Shown piece after piece: positions 1 to 12,010 of a stretch of DNA of 64,000 nucleotides. Under the pieces are notes generated by a model. That model did not search any database, was not told where the DNA came from, and saw only the letters and a list, made by a program, of their open reading frames with translations. The translations under genes and the position numbers were made by a program. Each line of letters begins with the position of its first letter. The stretch's first letter is position 1. The stretch lies in the NCBI GenBank assembly GCA_027625915.1, contig JANTQA010000008.1, forward strand, positions 9,859,001 to 9,923,000, read 5' to 3'. Source of the stretch: Anaeramoeba flamelloides (taxonomy: Eukaryota; Metamonada; Anaeramoebidae).

Positions 1-1927
1 ATCAATAATATTTTTTTGATATATGATTTCATGATCGCCTTTAAACAGCTATTTTCACTAGAAATATTTTGAAACCATTAATTAAACAGATTTATTTTCT
101 TTTATTTTCATTCCAAGAATAAAAAAGTCAATATATCGCTCTTTTATAAAGATGTGATAAACCTTTGATGAACACACAATACAAATAGAAATATAAATAT
201 TATACAATAAATTTTGTTGACCTCATGAATGTAATATTTCCTCAATGTTTATCACAGATTTATCACAATGTGATAATTTTGCCTTTTTATTATGGTCTAA
301 GTCATTGATCATATCCCCAATATATGCGGTGTTTGTAGCTATCTGTTGTGTGTTGTTATTTTTAAAAGTTTAAAATTGGAAATTTTCTCAGATATTTATA
401 CAAATAAAAGAAAATTTACCATTATCAAGAGAAGATGGCGGAGTAAAAAACATTCGCATTGTACCAAAAATTTAACATTAAAACCCATAATTCAACAATA
501 ATTATGAGTTTTAATTAAAAAATAAGCGGATCAAAATCCACAAATCAAAATCAAAAAAAAATTGTGCTCAAAATTATAAAAATAATTTTTTTTTTGAGCA
601 GTTTTTAGATTTTATGTTTTTGTAGATGCATCAAGTGTCAACTAAGCCAAATTTCAAAAGTAGGGGAAAACTTTTTTATTATTATTTTTTTCTTTTTTCA
701 TTTGTCTTTCAAAAAATAAAATGATTACACTATATTTTTATTTATGGATCTATATTATTTATTATCTCTAAACACTTTAGTAAAATACATTATTATTCAA
801 AAAAAAAAAACAATTAAACAAATTTTTTTATGATGAAAAATCTGCCCCTATTTTTGAAATTTAGTTTATAAAAGTTTTATCAAAACGAAAGATTTCGGTT
901 ATATAATAATCATCATTCAAGTAGAGAAGATCCGATAATACAAGCAATTGAGAAGATGCATTTTGTATTATTTTTTTTTTGTGTTTTTGTGCCTTTTCAA
1001 GATCATCAGTAAAAATAAAGTGAGCCCAATAAGAAGAGATTCCCAAACAAAGCCAATTATTTTTTTTATTTTTTTTTCCTATTGTTTTTATCGAAAAGAT
1101 CGTTTCAGAAATAAGAACTGCATGTGTTACCGAGAGTTGTAAACCCTTATGATAACTTTAAACTTTTAATTAATTCCCAACTCACTGAAACAAATATGAT
1201 TGGGTTATTAATTATTATTTTGAAATAATCTAAATAAAAAAGGTATTTCTTTATGCTTTGGGTTAAATTTTGCAGGTTTTTAAAAAGTGTTTTTGGACTA
1301 TTTTTAATTTTATTGTTTGGTTCTTTTTCTCAGATTTTTTTGCTAAACAAAAAGAAAAAATTATTTTGGTCTGTGCGTTGAATAAAGAAATTATATTTTG
1401 AAAAGTTTCAAATAATTATTGTAATTTTTTTTCAATTAAGTAGATTTTTTGTATTATCTTATTCCAAAACTTTGTAGTTTTATTTTTAAACTATGTTTTT
1501 TGGTACACTTCCTTCACAGACAATAAGATTTCTTTCTTCTACAAAGAAAGTTATTTTTTTTGAAATGATTTTGAAATATGTCGAATTTTGAACTTTTCAA
1601 AAATGGGGAAAATGGATTAAACTTTTAAAAACAAGAATTCATTTCTGGAAAATAATTTTAAAAGTAAGTTTGATCTTAGGAGTAATCAGATTTTTACACT
1701 ATTTTTAAATTTCAAGACGAGGTAAATTTATTTTAGAATATGTTCTGAAATTTACTTGAAGTTTTTTTTAGTTTACTAGTCCTTTAATGAGATGAAATAT
1801 ACATTTTCTTTAAAATTACTCGTGTACTGGTTAGTTGTATTTAACTAGAAAAACAAATTTGTTTTGTGAATTCTTACAATTTTTGAATGAGTCGATTGTA
1901 TTAAAAAAAAAAAAAAAAACAACTTAC
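1..1927. other. AT-rich non-coding stretch at the window edge
   Basis: No recognisable gene lies here. It should hold the rest of the S41-peptidase-like gene that begins at 2753 on the minus strand, but I found no exon with catalytic motifs. One weak candidate for a final exon is on the minus strand at about 1070-950. One frame there reads a hydrophobic segment (ESLLIGLTLFLLMILKR) followed by a basic tail and a stop, like a C-terminal membrane anchor. It rests on composition only. The rest is A/T runs. Confidence 0.4.
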
Positions 1928-2753
1928 TGAGGCAATTCTTGTGAAACTCTGATGAATTTGTATAACTAAACATTGAGTAACCAACAATTGGAAATTTAGT
2001 CGTTTTTTCATTTTCAATTCCCAGTTCAACGAACTCATCAGGAATATTCTCATAAGCAAGAGGCATTTCATGGAAATCAAAAAACAAATATTCATTTAAT
2101 CTTGCATTTATATCTTTTGAAGCCCACACGTCTTGTGATTCCTCTGTGATGTATTTCCAAGCAGGTATTGAGTCAATGGTTTTTATTACTTTGTCTTGAT
2201 AAGAATTTAAATCGTATCCATATGCTGATTTGTATTGTTGTATAAACCAATCGTCTGTCAGTGTGGGGCCTTTAATTTTGACAATTGGATCGTTACCGTC
2301 TGGTGATTGGACGGCATATATTTGGAAAGGTTTGAAAAAGAACATTGCGGAATAACACCAAGGCTTATGGTACATTGTGTGTGCATCATAAAGCTTTTTA
2401 AAAACATTGTTTATTGCTTGGTGCATCAGAAAATCGTTGTCATATTTTGTCTTCGCAATCTGTCCCAATTCTTCATCTAAGTCTATTTGAATGTTAAAAG
2501 GTGGCCCAGAGTCTTTTGAAATATCCTTAAATATATACTGTGAGACAATTTGTTGAAGAGTGTCGATTGTTTTTGTTGCCCGATCTTGATCATAATCTAG
2601 AGAATCAAAACAGGAACTAATTTCTGTTGGTCTAAATAAGACCTTTTCGGTGATTTGACACGGATCAGACAATCTAGTACTACAATTAACAAGAGAAAAA
2701 AGACTTGAAATTATAACAATTGAGAGAAATGTTCCAATTACTCTTTGCATCAT
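1928..2753 (-). CDS. First exon of a secreted S41-peptidase-like protein (partial)
   Basis: Encodes about 276 residues. Residues 1-24 form a clean signal peptide (basic start, hydrophobic core, ending near VNCST), so the product should enter the secretory pathway. The remainder resembles the N-terminal region of eukaryotic secreted S41 (tail-specific protease-like) proteins: paired cysteines (Cys32, Cys48), a helix rich in D/K/T, a VDLDEEL-like segment read here as IDLDEEL (90-96), and LYDAHTMYHKPWCYSAMF (121-138), which matches the 'D-A/G-H-T ... C-Y' block of that family. The Ser/Lys catalytic domain is not in this exon. The frame reaches a GTAAGT donor immediately after codon 275 (exon end 1928); continuing the frame only reads an intronic poly-T run as poly-Phe. 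Downstream exons were not found, so the gene may have a long intron, extend beyond the window, or be broken. The start is the first ATG, preceded by a T/C-rich tract. Family assignment is moderate. Confidence 0.6.
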
Positions 2754-3814
2754 AAGAAAAAAAGAAAAAATGATAATTTAATTTTGAATCCACTTTCAAC
2801 GAGTCATACTTTATTGTTTCACTTTTAGAAACTCAAGAATCTGATTTCTTGATCTTTTTAGATCTTCCTTCTTGAGTTTATTTTAATTGCTCTGACATAA
2901 CAAGAAATTTTGATATTATGTTTATGCAATTCACAAATTTTTTACAAAATTTTGGGTTCGATTTTTATATTTGAAATTAGGTAACTCCTTTTTTAGTGTT
3001 TGGGATGACAAAACATCTTTGGAAAATCAAATTTTTGTCAATTTGTTTTTGTTTTTAAATCAACAAAATTCTTTACTTAAAGAGAGAAAGTAGGAAGTAC
3101 TTGTTCACTTTTTTGAAAATTTAATTGAGATATAATTACTGAAAAAAGATTTTTTTTTGTGTCACATAAGTATTGAAACTTTGGAACCAAAATATCATTC
3201 GCTGCAATATTTGTAAAAAGAAAACGAATGTTAAGAGCTGAATCTTTAATTTTACGATAATTTTTAACATTTTTTTTGATTAAATTTTAGGGTTTTATTA
3301 AATTATATTTTGGATCTAGAAATGTGTTCATACGGAAAATTGATATTAATCTAAGAGATTGCTCAATAACATATACCCAAAAAGGTGTATATTTTAAACA
3401 ATTCTTTTCTTTTGATAGCCAAACAAGAAATATCACGTATCCAAATAAACTTGTTGGACACGATCATGAAAAAATTGTTTCCAAAAAAAAATAAATATTT
3501 GCTAATTTTGCCCTTTTTAATAACTTCAATTAGAATAAACACAATTGGTTAATAAAAGATCTTTGATCAAAAAATTTTTTTAAAGATATTTTACAATTTA
3601 AGTTGGAAAATCCAATTTTCCAGTAATATTTTTTTTAAATTTAATAGTAAAAAATTTGAAAAAATTTTTCTTCAAAGATAAGAGGTCATTTCATTATACC
3701 TCAAAACTATTACAAATCTAATGAATATATTTCAAATAGGGAACCAATCATTTGGACTCTTTATGAATTATTTATTGATTTAAATTGAAAAAAATTTTTT
3801 TTTTAATTTTGGAA

Positions 3815-4010
3815 AACCTAGGCACTTGGTGGACACTTCCCTTAGGTTTTTTTTAATTTTTGTAATAATCAGAAAATTCAAGAAATTTTCTATTTATATA
3901 AAAAAAAAAGAAACCGCAGTTAGGTTTTTCAGAATTTATCAGAATAGAATAAAATCAATAGAATTAGTTAATCTTTTGATACCTGGAAAACTAAGGACAC
4001 ATAATATGTA
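3815..4010. repeat. Dispersed repeat, E family (CCTAGGCAC / GTTAGGTTTTT)
   Basis: Contains TTTTGGAAAACCTAGGCAC, a TTAGGTTTTTTTTAATTTTTGT-type segment, a sequence like GAATAAAATCAATAGAATTAG, then CCTGGAAAACTAAGGACAC. The same word order (acceptor-like GGAAAACCTA, AGAGTAAAATC hairpin, TTAGG plus poly-T) recurs at 11815-12010, 15025-15200 and 37200-37890. Copies are diverged and no ends are firm. Confidence 0.5.
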
Positions 4011-5737
4011 TCATCAGTTATTTTTTTTCTCGGTATTTTGGTTTTTTTAGATGGTTAGAGTGTTTTCAAAACTATTAGTTATTATCTCTTCAAAAAATTA
4101 TCCTAAAATTGAGTTTAAAGAAAATTCATTGTCACATCCATTTAAAATTTTTTACCCCAAAATAGACCTTTTTTTCCCAAGTAGAGACTTTTAAAAAAAG
4201 TGGTACTGTTAACAACAATAAATACAATAGCTTCAAGATTTTTAAGAACTGTAAAGTTGATTATATTGTGAATTAGCTCAATTAACAAGGATTATATGAT
4301 AATTGAACTTGTAGTTTAGTCTAACTTTTTTTTTTCAATTTTATTTTTTCATACAGTGGGGTGGGGAATGAAAAAAAAAAAAAAAATTTAAACAAAGTAT
4401 ATTTGAGAATATTTTCTAATCTTCATCTTCTTAGTTTAATTGAGAATCAGATAAATTCTTATCTAGGTTTCTTGTCATCTGATTATTTATTATTAATAGT
4501 CGAAAATATTTTTTGACAAATTTATTTTCAATATTCTAGTTTAGAATTTTTGTCAAATTAAAACATAAATAAAGAATAGAAAAGCTTTATAAATTAAAAG
4601 TATAAAAATTGAATTATTTAAAATCAAAACACAACTACAAAAGGCTCAACTCAGAGAGAAAGATAATTTTGAGAAAAAATTTCAAGGATTATTGAGAATT
4701 ATTTTGAGTTTTCAATTTAATAGAAAAATAAATAATTATCAAATCAAACCTAAACAGAATTAACCTTTATTTCTGAAGAGGTAATCAAAAAATAATATAT
4801 TTTCTTGTGAAAAATCTGAATTAGATGAATTAAATGAAAATAGGAATTAATATTCATTTTGGGAATTTTTTGAGTTAAAAAGTAATTTGGATCCCAAATA
4901 TTTGAGAAAAAAAAGTTTTCCAATTGAGAAATAAAAATAAAATCAAGTAAAAAATAAAAAATTATATTAAATGTTAAGCATAAGATTAAATCTAAATCAT
5001 TTTTATTTAATATTTATTGATCAATTTTTTCATTTTTTTGATTTCCAGTTTTTAAATTTGTTGTAATATATACGATATTTGAATTCTGACACATTCTATC
5101 TTTTATATTTATTAAAATAAACATTCAATTAGCTTAAGAAATGATTTTATGATTCAATTAGCTCTAAAATAAGGTATATAAAAAGTGGTAAAAGTTACCT
5201 ACTAGCTTAAACAATTTTTTTAAAAACAAAATAATCAAGAAAAAAGAGATCTCTCATCAATTCTAGAAACTGAATCATATTCTGAGCTCTAATAATAAAA
5301 AAAAATCTATTTTTAATATGTACGAGTTGGTTGAGTATTAAAATTACTATTACGATTATTTCATTCCAAAATTTTATTTCGATTATCAAAATAATTAAAC
5401 ATTGCGATAAAAATAATCAGGAAAAGAAAAGAATAATTAAAAGAAAAAAAAAAAATCTTATTTTGAAAAAATTGATATTTATTTAAACCGGTACATAATA
5501 GTTAAAGATTTTTAATTATTAGGAATACATTTAAAAACGTAATTTCTTTTCTTTCATAAAATAAAAATAAAAATAATAAAAAAGAAATAATACACATATT
5601 TAAATATATTTTTAGAATTTTTTTTAAGCATATCAATATTTCATATTTTTTCAACTTGAATAATAATGGATGAAAATTAATAACCTTTCAAATTCATATT
5701 TATTGTAATTTGTTAAAATAAAAATAAATTGAACAAA

Positions 5738-5930
5738 AAAGCAGATATTGAACAAAAAAGTAAATATTATAAAAAAAAGAAAATACAAAAGAAAAAGAAA
5801 AACAAAAATAAAGATAGAAATGAAAACAAAAATAAAAATAAAAATAAAGAACAAAAAAATAAAAATAAAGAACAAAAAAATAAAAAATAAAGAATAAAAG
5901 AAAAAGAAAAAGAAAAAGAAAATAAAGAAT

Positions 5931-5966
<36 letters not shown>
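5738..5966. repeat. A-rich microsatellite and ~34-nt poly-A run
   Basis: Repeated AAAAATAAA/GAAAAA units end in an uninterrupted A run at about 5932-5965, which abuts the stop codon of the RalGAP gene. On that gene's strand it is a T run directly after the TAA. Reading frames across it are poly-Phe artefacts. Confidence 0.8.
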
Positions 5967-5968
<2 letters not shown>

Positions 5969-5969
<1 letters not shown>

Positions 5970-8900
5970 TAATGTATTGAATTTGGGAAATTTCTTTGGA
6001 AGGATTCTTTAGAATTTTTGGCAATAAAAATTGAAGCAAAGTACTCTTCTGAATTCATATTAGTTTTATATCTGGAAATGGTTTCTTGTATTAGATCCCA
6101 TCTAGTTGGGAAGGGATGTTTGTATCTTCTTTGGTTGTATCTGACTAATGTATTGACTATGACAGCGGTGTTTCTAACAAGATAAGGCAAGGCTGTTTTG
6201 TTTACGATCATTCCGTCTAACAAGGGGCCAAAGAATTTAACATTTGGCTTCATAAATATTTGAATTCTAAAGAGGCCATTTGGCAAGGGATAAATCACGA
6301 TATGGGCAAAGTTGAATTGAGAGGTAATTGTCATTGGGTCATAATCTTGCTTCTGGTTTTCAGACCAAACGATGTGTACGATATCGTTACCGACATGTCG
6401 TTTTTTATTGATTTGCTTTGGGTTACTTTTGGAGTTTGGCATTCTGGTCTGCACATGGAACATTACTTCTGTTTTATAATTAGCAAAATAGGGCGCTGTT
6501 TTGCCGTCTGTTTTGCCGTAGCTATCCAGCCCGCCTATATACCCTCTGTGCTTAGTTAGATCGACTTCCCATCCGAGTCCATTGACGAATTCCTCAAATA
6601 AGGGTGATCCGAATTCATTTGACAAGATGTCATTTTGGTGGGTTTGATCCGGTGCAATGTAAATGACGCCGATTTTCTGGGCCTCTCTTGTGGGCCTTTT
6701 ATCCAATTCCTTGAGCGATCTTTTGAGTCTGTCTGATCGTTTCAGGGGTATCAAATCACAAGTCTCTCCGACGTTGATCAAGCCAACCTGGGTTAAAAAT
6801 AATCTGCAGAGATGCCAATGGTTTAGGGGCTTTTCGCTTGTGGGCACTTCCATTATTTGCGCTTGCGACGACTCTGTTTTGTTTCCACTTTGGGTGACAA
6901 AGGAGACTATTTTTTGTTGTTGGATGGAATAGTCATTCTTTATATTATTTAACTTTTCCATATCATCAAATTTTTCCAGTGACGGCTGGTGGAAAATACG
7001 ATCGGAATCCTTTTCAAAGGTTTCGCCAATATATTTCAACATTTGCGAGATCATATCCTGTGAGCTATCATTTTGAGACTCTTGATTAAACTTTGGTAAT
7101 TGGCCGACCTTCCTTGAGTATTGGTTGTTTTGCTTTTCATTTTCTTGTCGATTTGAAAGTATTTTTTCTCTTAGATCAAATCCCATATTTTCCTTCAGCC
7201 ATTTCTGTGAGTCCATTGATTGCCTTTTCTTCGTGTTCGTTAAATTGGCAGTTAACGGTTCCAAGTCATAGACATATTTACCGGTCAAATTTCTTAAAAT
7301 CAATCGAACCCTATTTTGATTCTTCGTGTCCTTTAAATCCTGCACCATTTCATGCAAAGAAATTATAAGGTTATTTTTGAAGGCAAAGATTGCTGAGTAG
7401 TCTTCAAAGGTTAATCTTTTTGCAACTACAATATCCTTTCTCTCAATTTTCACATTTTCCTCATCTATCATTTCTTCGCCAGCGCCTGATCCTGATCCTG
7501 ATCCCAGCCAGGAATTATTATTGCTGGTTGTCGTGTTATTATTTTTCAATAATAAATTTTCATCCAAATCAATTTCGTCATCAAAAAATTGGCTACACAT
7601 CCATTCGGAGCTCTCGCAAAGAGGGTAATTATTCCAAAAGGTGAGTAAATTTAATAGCACAATTTCGCATGTTTGCATCAATTCTGGGTTAACATGAAAT
7701 AATCCTCTATTTTTTGATTCCTTTTCTTTATCAAGCTTTAAATTGTTTTCTAAAATTAATTTTTTCTTTTTCGTATCCAGGATGATTCTAAATAGTAAAT
7801 TTTGAATTTCGGCTTTATTCCAGTCATTGGATTTCTTTAAATTTGATAATTTATCGATCAAATATTGTGAGCTTTTTGTTAATTGGTTAATATAATCTGT
7901 GGGCTTTGGAATGGTTTCTATAATCTTTAAAGTTTTCTCGGTGATGCCCAAGCAATTAATTAGTGTTTTAAAAAACAATTCTGTAATTTCGGCATTGAAT
8001 AATAGATTTGGATCGTTCATAAACCAATCCAAAATGGAAGACAAAATGAAATTTAAATAAGATGGTAATTGGCTATTATCATTATTGTTATTGTTATTAT
8101 TAATATTAATATTATTATTATTATTAGTATTATTATTACCGCTATTGTCCTTATTGGAATTCTCTTTATTCTCGTTCTCATTATCGTTATTATTATTATT
8201 GCTTTTGCTGTTATTGTCGTTGCTTAATGAGGAATTTGAATTGGAATTTGATATTCTCGAATTATTGTTATTTTCCTTTTTTATATTTGAAAAATTTTCA
8301 ATTACTATTAAATTTGGTAATTTCTTTACTTGATTTAAAATAATATTACATTTTTCCTTGATTAAATTTAGAATTAAGTTACGGTCCACCTTTTTCGAGA
8401 TTTTTTTTGCAAATGGTGCTATTAATGAAAAGCATAAATTGATTGTATGGTTGACAAAGTCGTTATTTGAATGTAAATATTTTTTCAAGCAATTGATACT
8501 GCGAGTGATTACAATTTTGGAAATGCCATAAATGGAGGTCAAATCAACAATGGAGCAGCTAGTAATTGAATATAAGCCTAATAAAATGACACTTGTCGGC
8601 AAATCGGCTTTGTTTGTTAAAAATTTTGCCAAAATGGTGGTAATTCTTTCTCTGGGCTTTGATAAATTAATCAAAAAATTGTTTAACTTTTCTAAATTGC
8701 CATTTTTTTGCAATTCAATATTGAATAAATCTTTTCTTTGCATTTCTTGATCTTTTAACAATCTTTTCTTTGTGAAGAATTCTTTTTCATTTTGATTTTT
8801 TTTGAGCACATCAATTTCATTTTTTAATTTTTCTTGGTTGGTAATTTGTTCTTGAATGATTTCTTGAGTTAATACTACTTGATCAAAGGACTGTTTATTA

Positions 8901-10623
8901 ATCTGATGCAAAGTCGAATAATCAAACATTTCAATGTTTTTATATTGCTCTTGGATTGAGATCATTGATGTTAATAGAGAAATTGCATGTGAATATATAT
9001 ATTCGCTAACTTTATTTGGATAATTGGGATCCAAAAAATAAGACAGCATTTTGATAAAGGAGTTAATTAATCCATTTGAGCCCTTAAATGAATAACCATA
9101 AATGTGTGAGCAATATTTAATAATTTTTTTTAAGACAGAGTCATCCTTTAAGGATAAACCAAAGGATAAAATATAATAGAAATGAGATAAATATTTGACA
9201 GGAATCGGGTTTCTTTGTGGTTTACAAAAAAAAATACAGAGACCCCCATACGCAATAGATCGGCCTTTTGAATGTTGCCCTTCAGACAAGCATGCTTCGA
9301 ATAATATTGGAGTAAATAGCTTAAAATATGGTAGTTCCTTTATTTTGAGATTTTTCATTAATCCTATTTTTATTTTTTTTTCTTTTTCTTTTTCTTGTTC
9401 GTTTTTGTTTTCCTTTCCCTTTTCCTTTTCATTTTCATTTTCATTTTCCTTTTCGTTTTCGTTTTCGTTTTCCTTTTCGTTTTTTTTAGTATTACTTTCT
9501 TTATTAACTAGGTTGTCTTGTTTAATAATCTTTTTTTTTGTATCTTGATTATCGCTTTGTGTTAAGTTAGTTTGAATTACTTGGTTAATCTGCTTTTCAA
9601 TCCTAATTAATAAATCATAAACTTCAACATATGTAGAAACAGCTATTGAATGAATTTCATCCGATTTAATATGGTTAATATTGCCAATTAAATGGAAAAA
9701 TTGATTCCAATAAAATAAGGCCATTTCTTTTGAAAATTTTAAATCATCAAAATTAATATAATAGGAGATCTCATTCTCTTCACTCGTTGTTGGTGGTATT
9801 AAATTTGGTTCTGTATCTTTAACATGCATCGAAAATAAATTCCTTCTCAGATTATCTGATTGCAGTTTTATTGTTGGCTCTCTCCTTCTACTCATCTCGT
9901 TCTCCATCTTGGGATCCAATATTTTCTCTTCAAGGCCAAATAAGTGATGGTGAAACATTACACTCATTTTAATCAGTGCCCTTTTCCATTGGACAATTAC
10001 AGGTAAATTTTCACGCGCCCTTTGGAACGTCGCAAATAATAAATCCCAATGATAGCGGGAAGTGGTTTGTGCACAGAGCCATATTGTAACCAGTGTTCCG
10101 ATTAGGTCTCCTGCGATTGCCAAGCCAAGCTCTTTGTTTGTTCCAAATTGTAATCCCAGAAAGATCCGATTTGTGATCGTTAATAACGATTCCAATAAAC
10201 GATCCCATGTGGTGCGAGTTAAATACTCTGTAGACTGTTGCGCAAAGGACTCCAAAAATAATAAATATTTTTTACACCGATCAATCACTCTTGTCAAGTC
10301 TCTTGGCTCATAAAAAAAGAAAAATCCTTCCTTAATATGCTGGATGATAGTTTGAAAATAAAATTGGACTTGAATGCTAAATGGCACGGGTCGATCTTTT
10401 TTAACCTTGAGCCAGAGCTCATATTGCTCCAAGATCTTCAAAACACTTCGATCATATTTCATTGGTAATTGCATACCCTGCCGAAAGATTTCTAACATAA
10501 TTTGTTGGTTTCTTTGCTTGTCAAAGAGAAAGGAATGTAATTCATTATCGTTTAACCATTTTAAGAAATGCTCAATAATAATCGTTTGAATTTCATACGG
10601 ACAATGGCTTTTGAATCCAGTTT
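5969..10623 (-). CDS. RalGAP-alpha-like GTPase-activating protein, exon 6 (main exon with catalytic domain)
   Basis: Last and largest exon of a 1791-residue protein. RalGAP is a Rap-GAP-fold activator that stimulates GTP hydrolysis by Ral-type GTPases; in animals the alpha subunit is catalytic and pairs with a beta subunit. The N-terminal part (LEIFRQGMQLP...YELWLK) matches the armadillo-like region of RalGAP alpha (human: EIFRQAFLLP...YQEWI). The C-terminal Rap-GAP domain runs from about residue 1520 to 1745. It contains GYIGGLDSYGKTDGKTAPYF, TEVMFHVQTRMP, RHVGNDIVHIVWSE with the catalytic Asn thumb at about residue 1653, and KFFGPLLDGMIVN, which is near-identical to alpha-subunit wording. 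Low-complexity inserts: a Lys/Glu/Asn tract (DNA 9365-9490) and a poly-Asn tract (DNA about 8050-8280). The first ATG (10498) is not the true start: 41 further codons in frame reach an ATAG acceptor at 10624, and the phase fits exon 5. Stop is TAA. Confidence 0.93.
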
Positions 10624-10921
10624 CTATTTTGGTTTTGTTTGTGTGTTTTGATTTGTTATTGTTTGGTTTGCCATTTTTTATTTGAATTTTTATTCATCAA
10701 AATAATTTATTAATTAGTTAAAAGAATTTAATGCGTAATGATTTTCAATTTTGATTTTTTCAATTTTGATTTTTTCAATCTTGAATTAAAATCTTTTTTT
10801 TTAATTCCTGTGTTTTAATTTATGTATTTTTTTTTTGCTTTCTTTTCATTTTCGGGGGGGGTATTGGTATTTTGATTAAAAATTAGCATTAAAAAAACAT
10901 TATAAAGAGATAAAATTGGAA

Positions 10922-11056
10922 AACTAAATCAAGTTTAAAATCCTTCTAATGACCACGTTTATTTTAGACACTCTTTTGTTGAAAAGTTACAAATTTAGTC
11001 ACTTCAAAATTCTCTCTTTAACTGCGAAAGTGTTTTCGAAAACTTAATCCTTAAGA
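10922..11056. repeat. Dispersed repeat, H family, copy 1
   Basis: About 135 bp beginning AAACTAAATCAAGTTTAAAA, with internal TTTAGTCACTTCAAAATTCT and end AACTTAATCCTTAA. Clearly related to 16120-16262 and, more weakly, to 58340-58470. No terminal inverted repeat is obvious. Confidence 0.7.
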
Positions 11057-11384
11057 AGAAATTCAGTATAAAGAGATAAAAGGTGCATTTGTAAAAAAAA
11101 AAGGGGAGTATTAAATGTTATTCGTTTTTTTAAAATAAGATAAATAAACTAAAAAATAAAAACTCCTCAAAGAAAGCAACTTAACAACTCCGTATACAAT
11201 TCAAATTTAATTTTTACTGTATTTTAATCATGGTTTCTGAGTGTTGATAAATTTCAAAAATTTTTATTCAAAAAGATCTCAGAAGGAAAAAGTGAAAAAA
11301 ATTTTTGTAGAATTTTGAATTTCATTGGATCAAAAAAATTGAAAAAGAGGATTGGAAAAAATGAGATTTTTGTTTTTTTTTATT

Positions 11385-11460
11385 ATTGAAGAAGTGTAAA
11401 TTACACTCTAGTTGCCCTTAGGCTTAAATTCCCTTTCAGGAATTTAAGCTTGAAATAATA
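11385..11460. repeat. Short hairpin repeat (TTATTGAAG ... AAGCTTGAAATAATA)
   Basis: TTAGGCTTAAATTCC pairs with GGAATTTAAGCTTGAA around a short loop, and the outer parts (TTATTGAAGAAG / AATAATA) pair loosely. A related start (ATTATTGAAGAGAGG ... TGCTTGCCGTTAGG) occurs at 37190-37255, so this may be the end of the E-family element. Confidence 0.45.
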
Positions 11461-11814
11461 GATTTCACAATTATTAATTAATGAAAATAATTTCAAACTA
11501 TCACAGTTTAAAATTGTTTCATTAAGATTTAATTTCTTTTGTTTTATTTTGAAAAATCAATCTATCTTTTTCATAGGAAGAGCATACCCATAAAAAATGA
11601 TCAATATTTTCTTTAATTTCCTTCTGTTTATACTTTAAACATAAATGACAAAATTGATTTGAATTTTTTATTGATTACATAGTAATATCTATTTAAGCAG
11701 TTAGTAAATGTTCTGAATTTTAGAATTGTTGAGCTTGAAGGATAACTTAGTAATTTTTGAGTTTTAAATAAATATTTTTGATATTTTATTATTGTGAAAT
11801 ATTTTTGTGGGGTG

Positions 11815-12010
11815 TAGTCGTAGAGTGCTGTAGAGTGCCATAGAGTACCTAGGTTTTTTTGTATTTTTTTAAATTAAAAAAAAAACTAACGAAAAGTGTC
11901 ATAGAGTGCCGTAGAGTGCCTATCTTTTCCAGAATTTAAAAGAATAGAGTAAAATCTTTGATTTAACTCAATTCTTTTAAATTTTGGAAAACCTAACGAC
12001 ACTTCCAACT
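11815..12010. repeat. Dispersed repeat, E family (GTAGAGTGCCGTAGAGTGCC)
   Basis: Shows a short tandem of TAGAGTGC units, poly-T, a second TAGAGTGCCGTAGAGTGCC block, and a hairpin with arms AATTTAAAAGAATAGAG / CAATTCTTTTAAATT. The same hairpin occurs at 37245-37310 and 37788-37850. Confidence 0.65.

Larger units (their letters stand above)
2754..5968. other. Intergenic region without a gene
   Basis: About 3.2 kb between the S41-like gene start and the RalGAP stop codon. I see A/T runs, one copy of the GTTAGG/GGCAC repeat family at about 3815-4010, and a purine-rich microsatellite near 5740-5965. The short reading frames here are low-complexity (poly-Phe, Ile, Lys) and not convincing. Confidence 0.5.

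Noticed and set aside
5651-6039. Three overlapping Phe/Ile-rich minus-strand frames
   Set aside because: They translate the A-rich microsatellite downstream of the RalGAP stop; no protein-like composition.
6260-10589. Several plus-strand frames opposite the RalGAP exon
   Set aside because: Antisense shadows of a well-supported coding exon.
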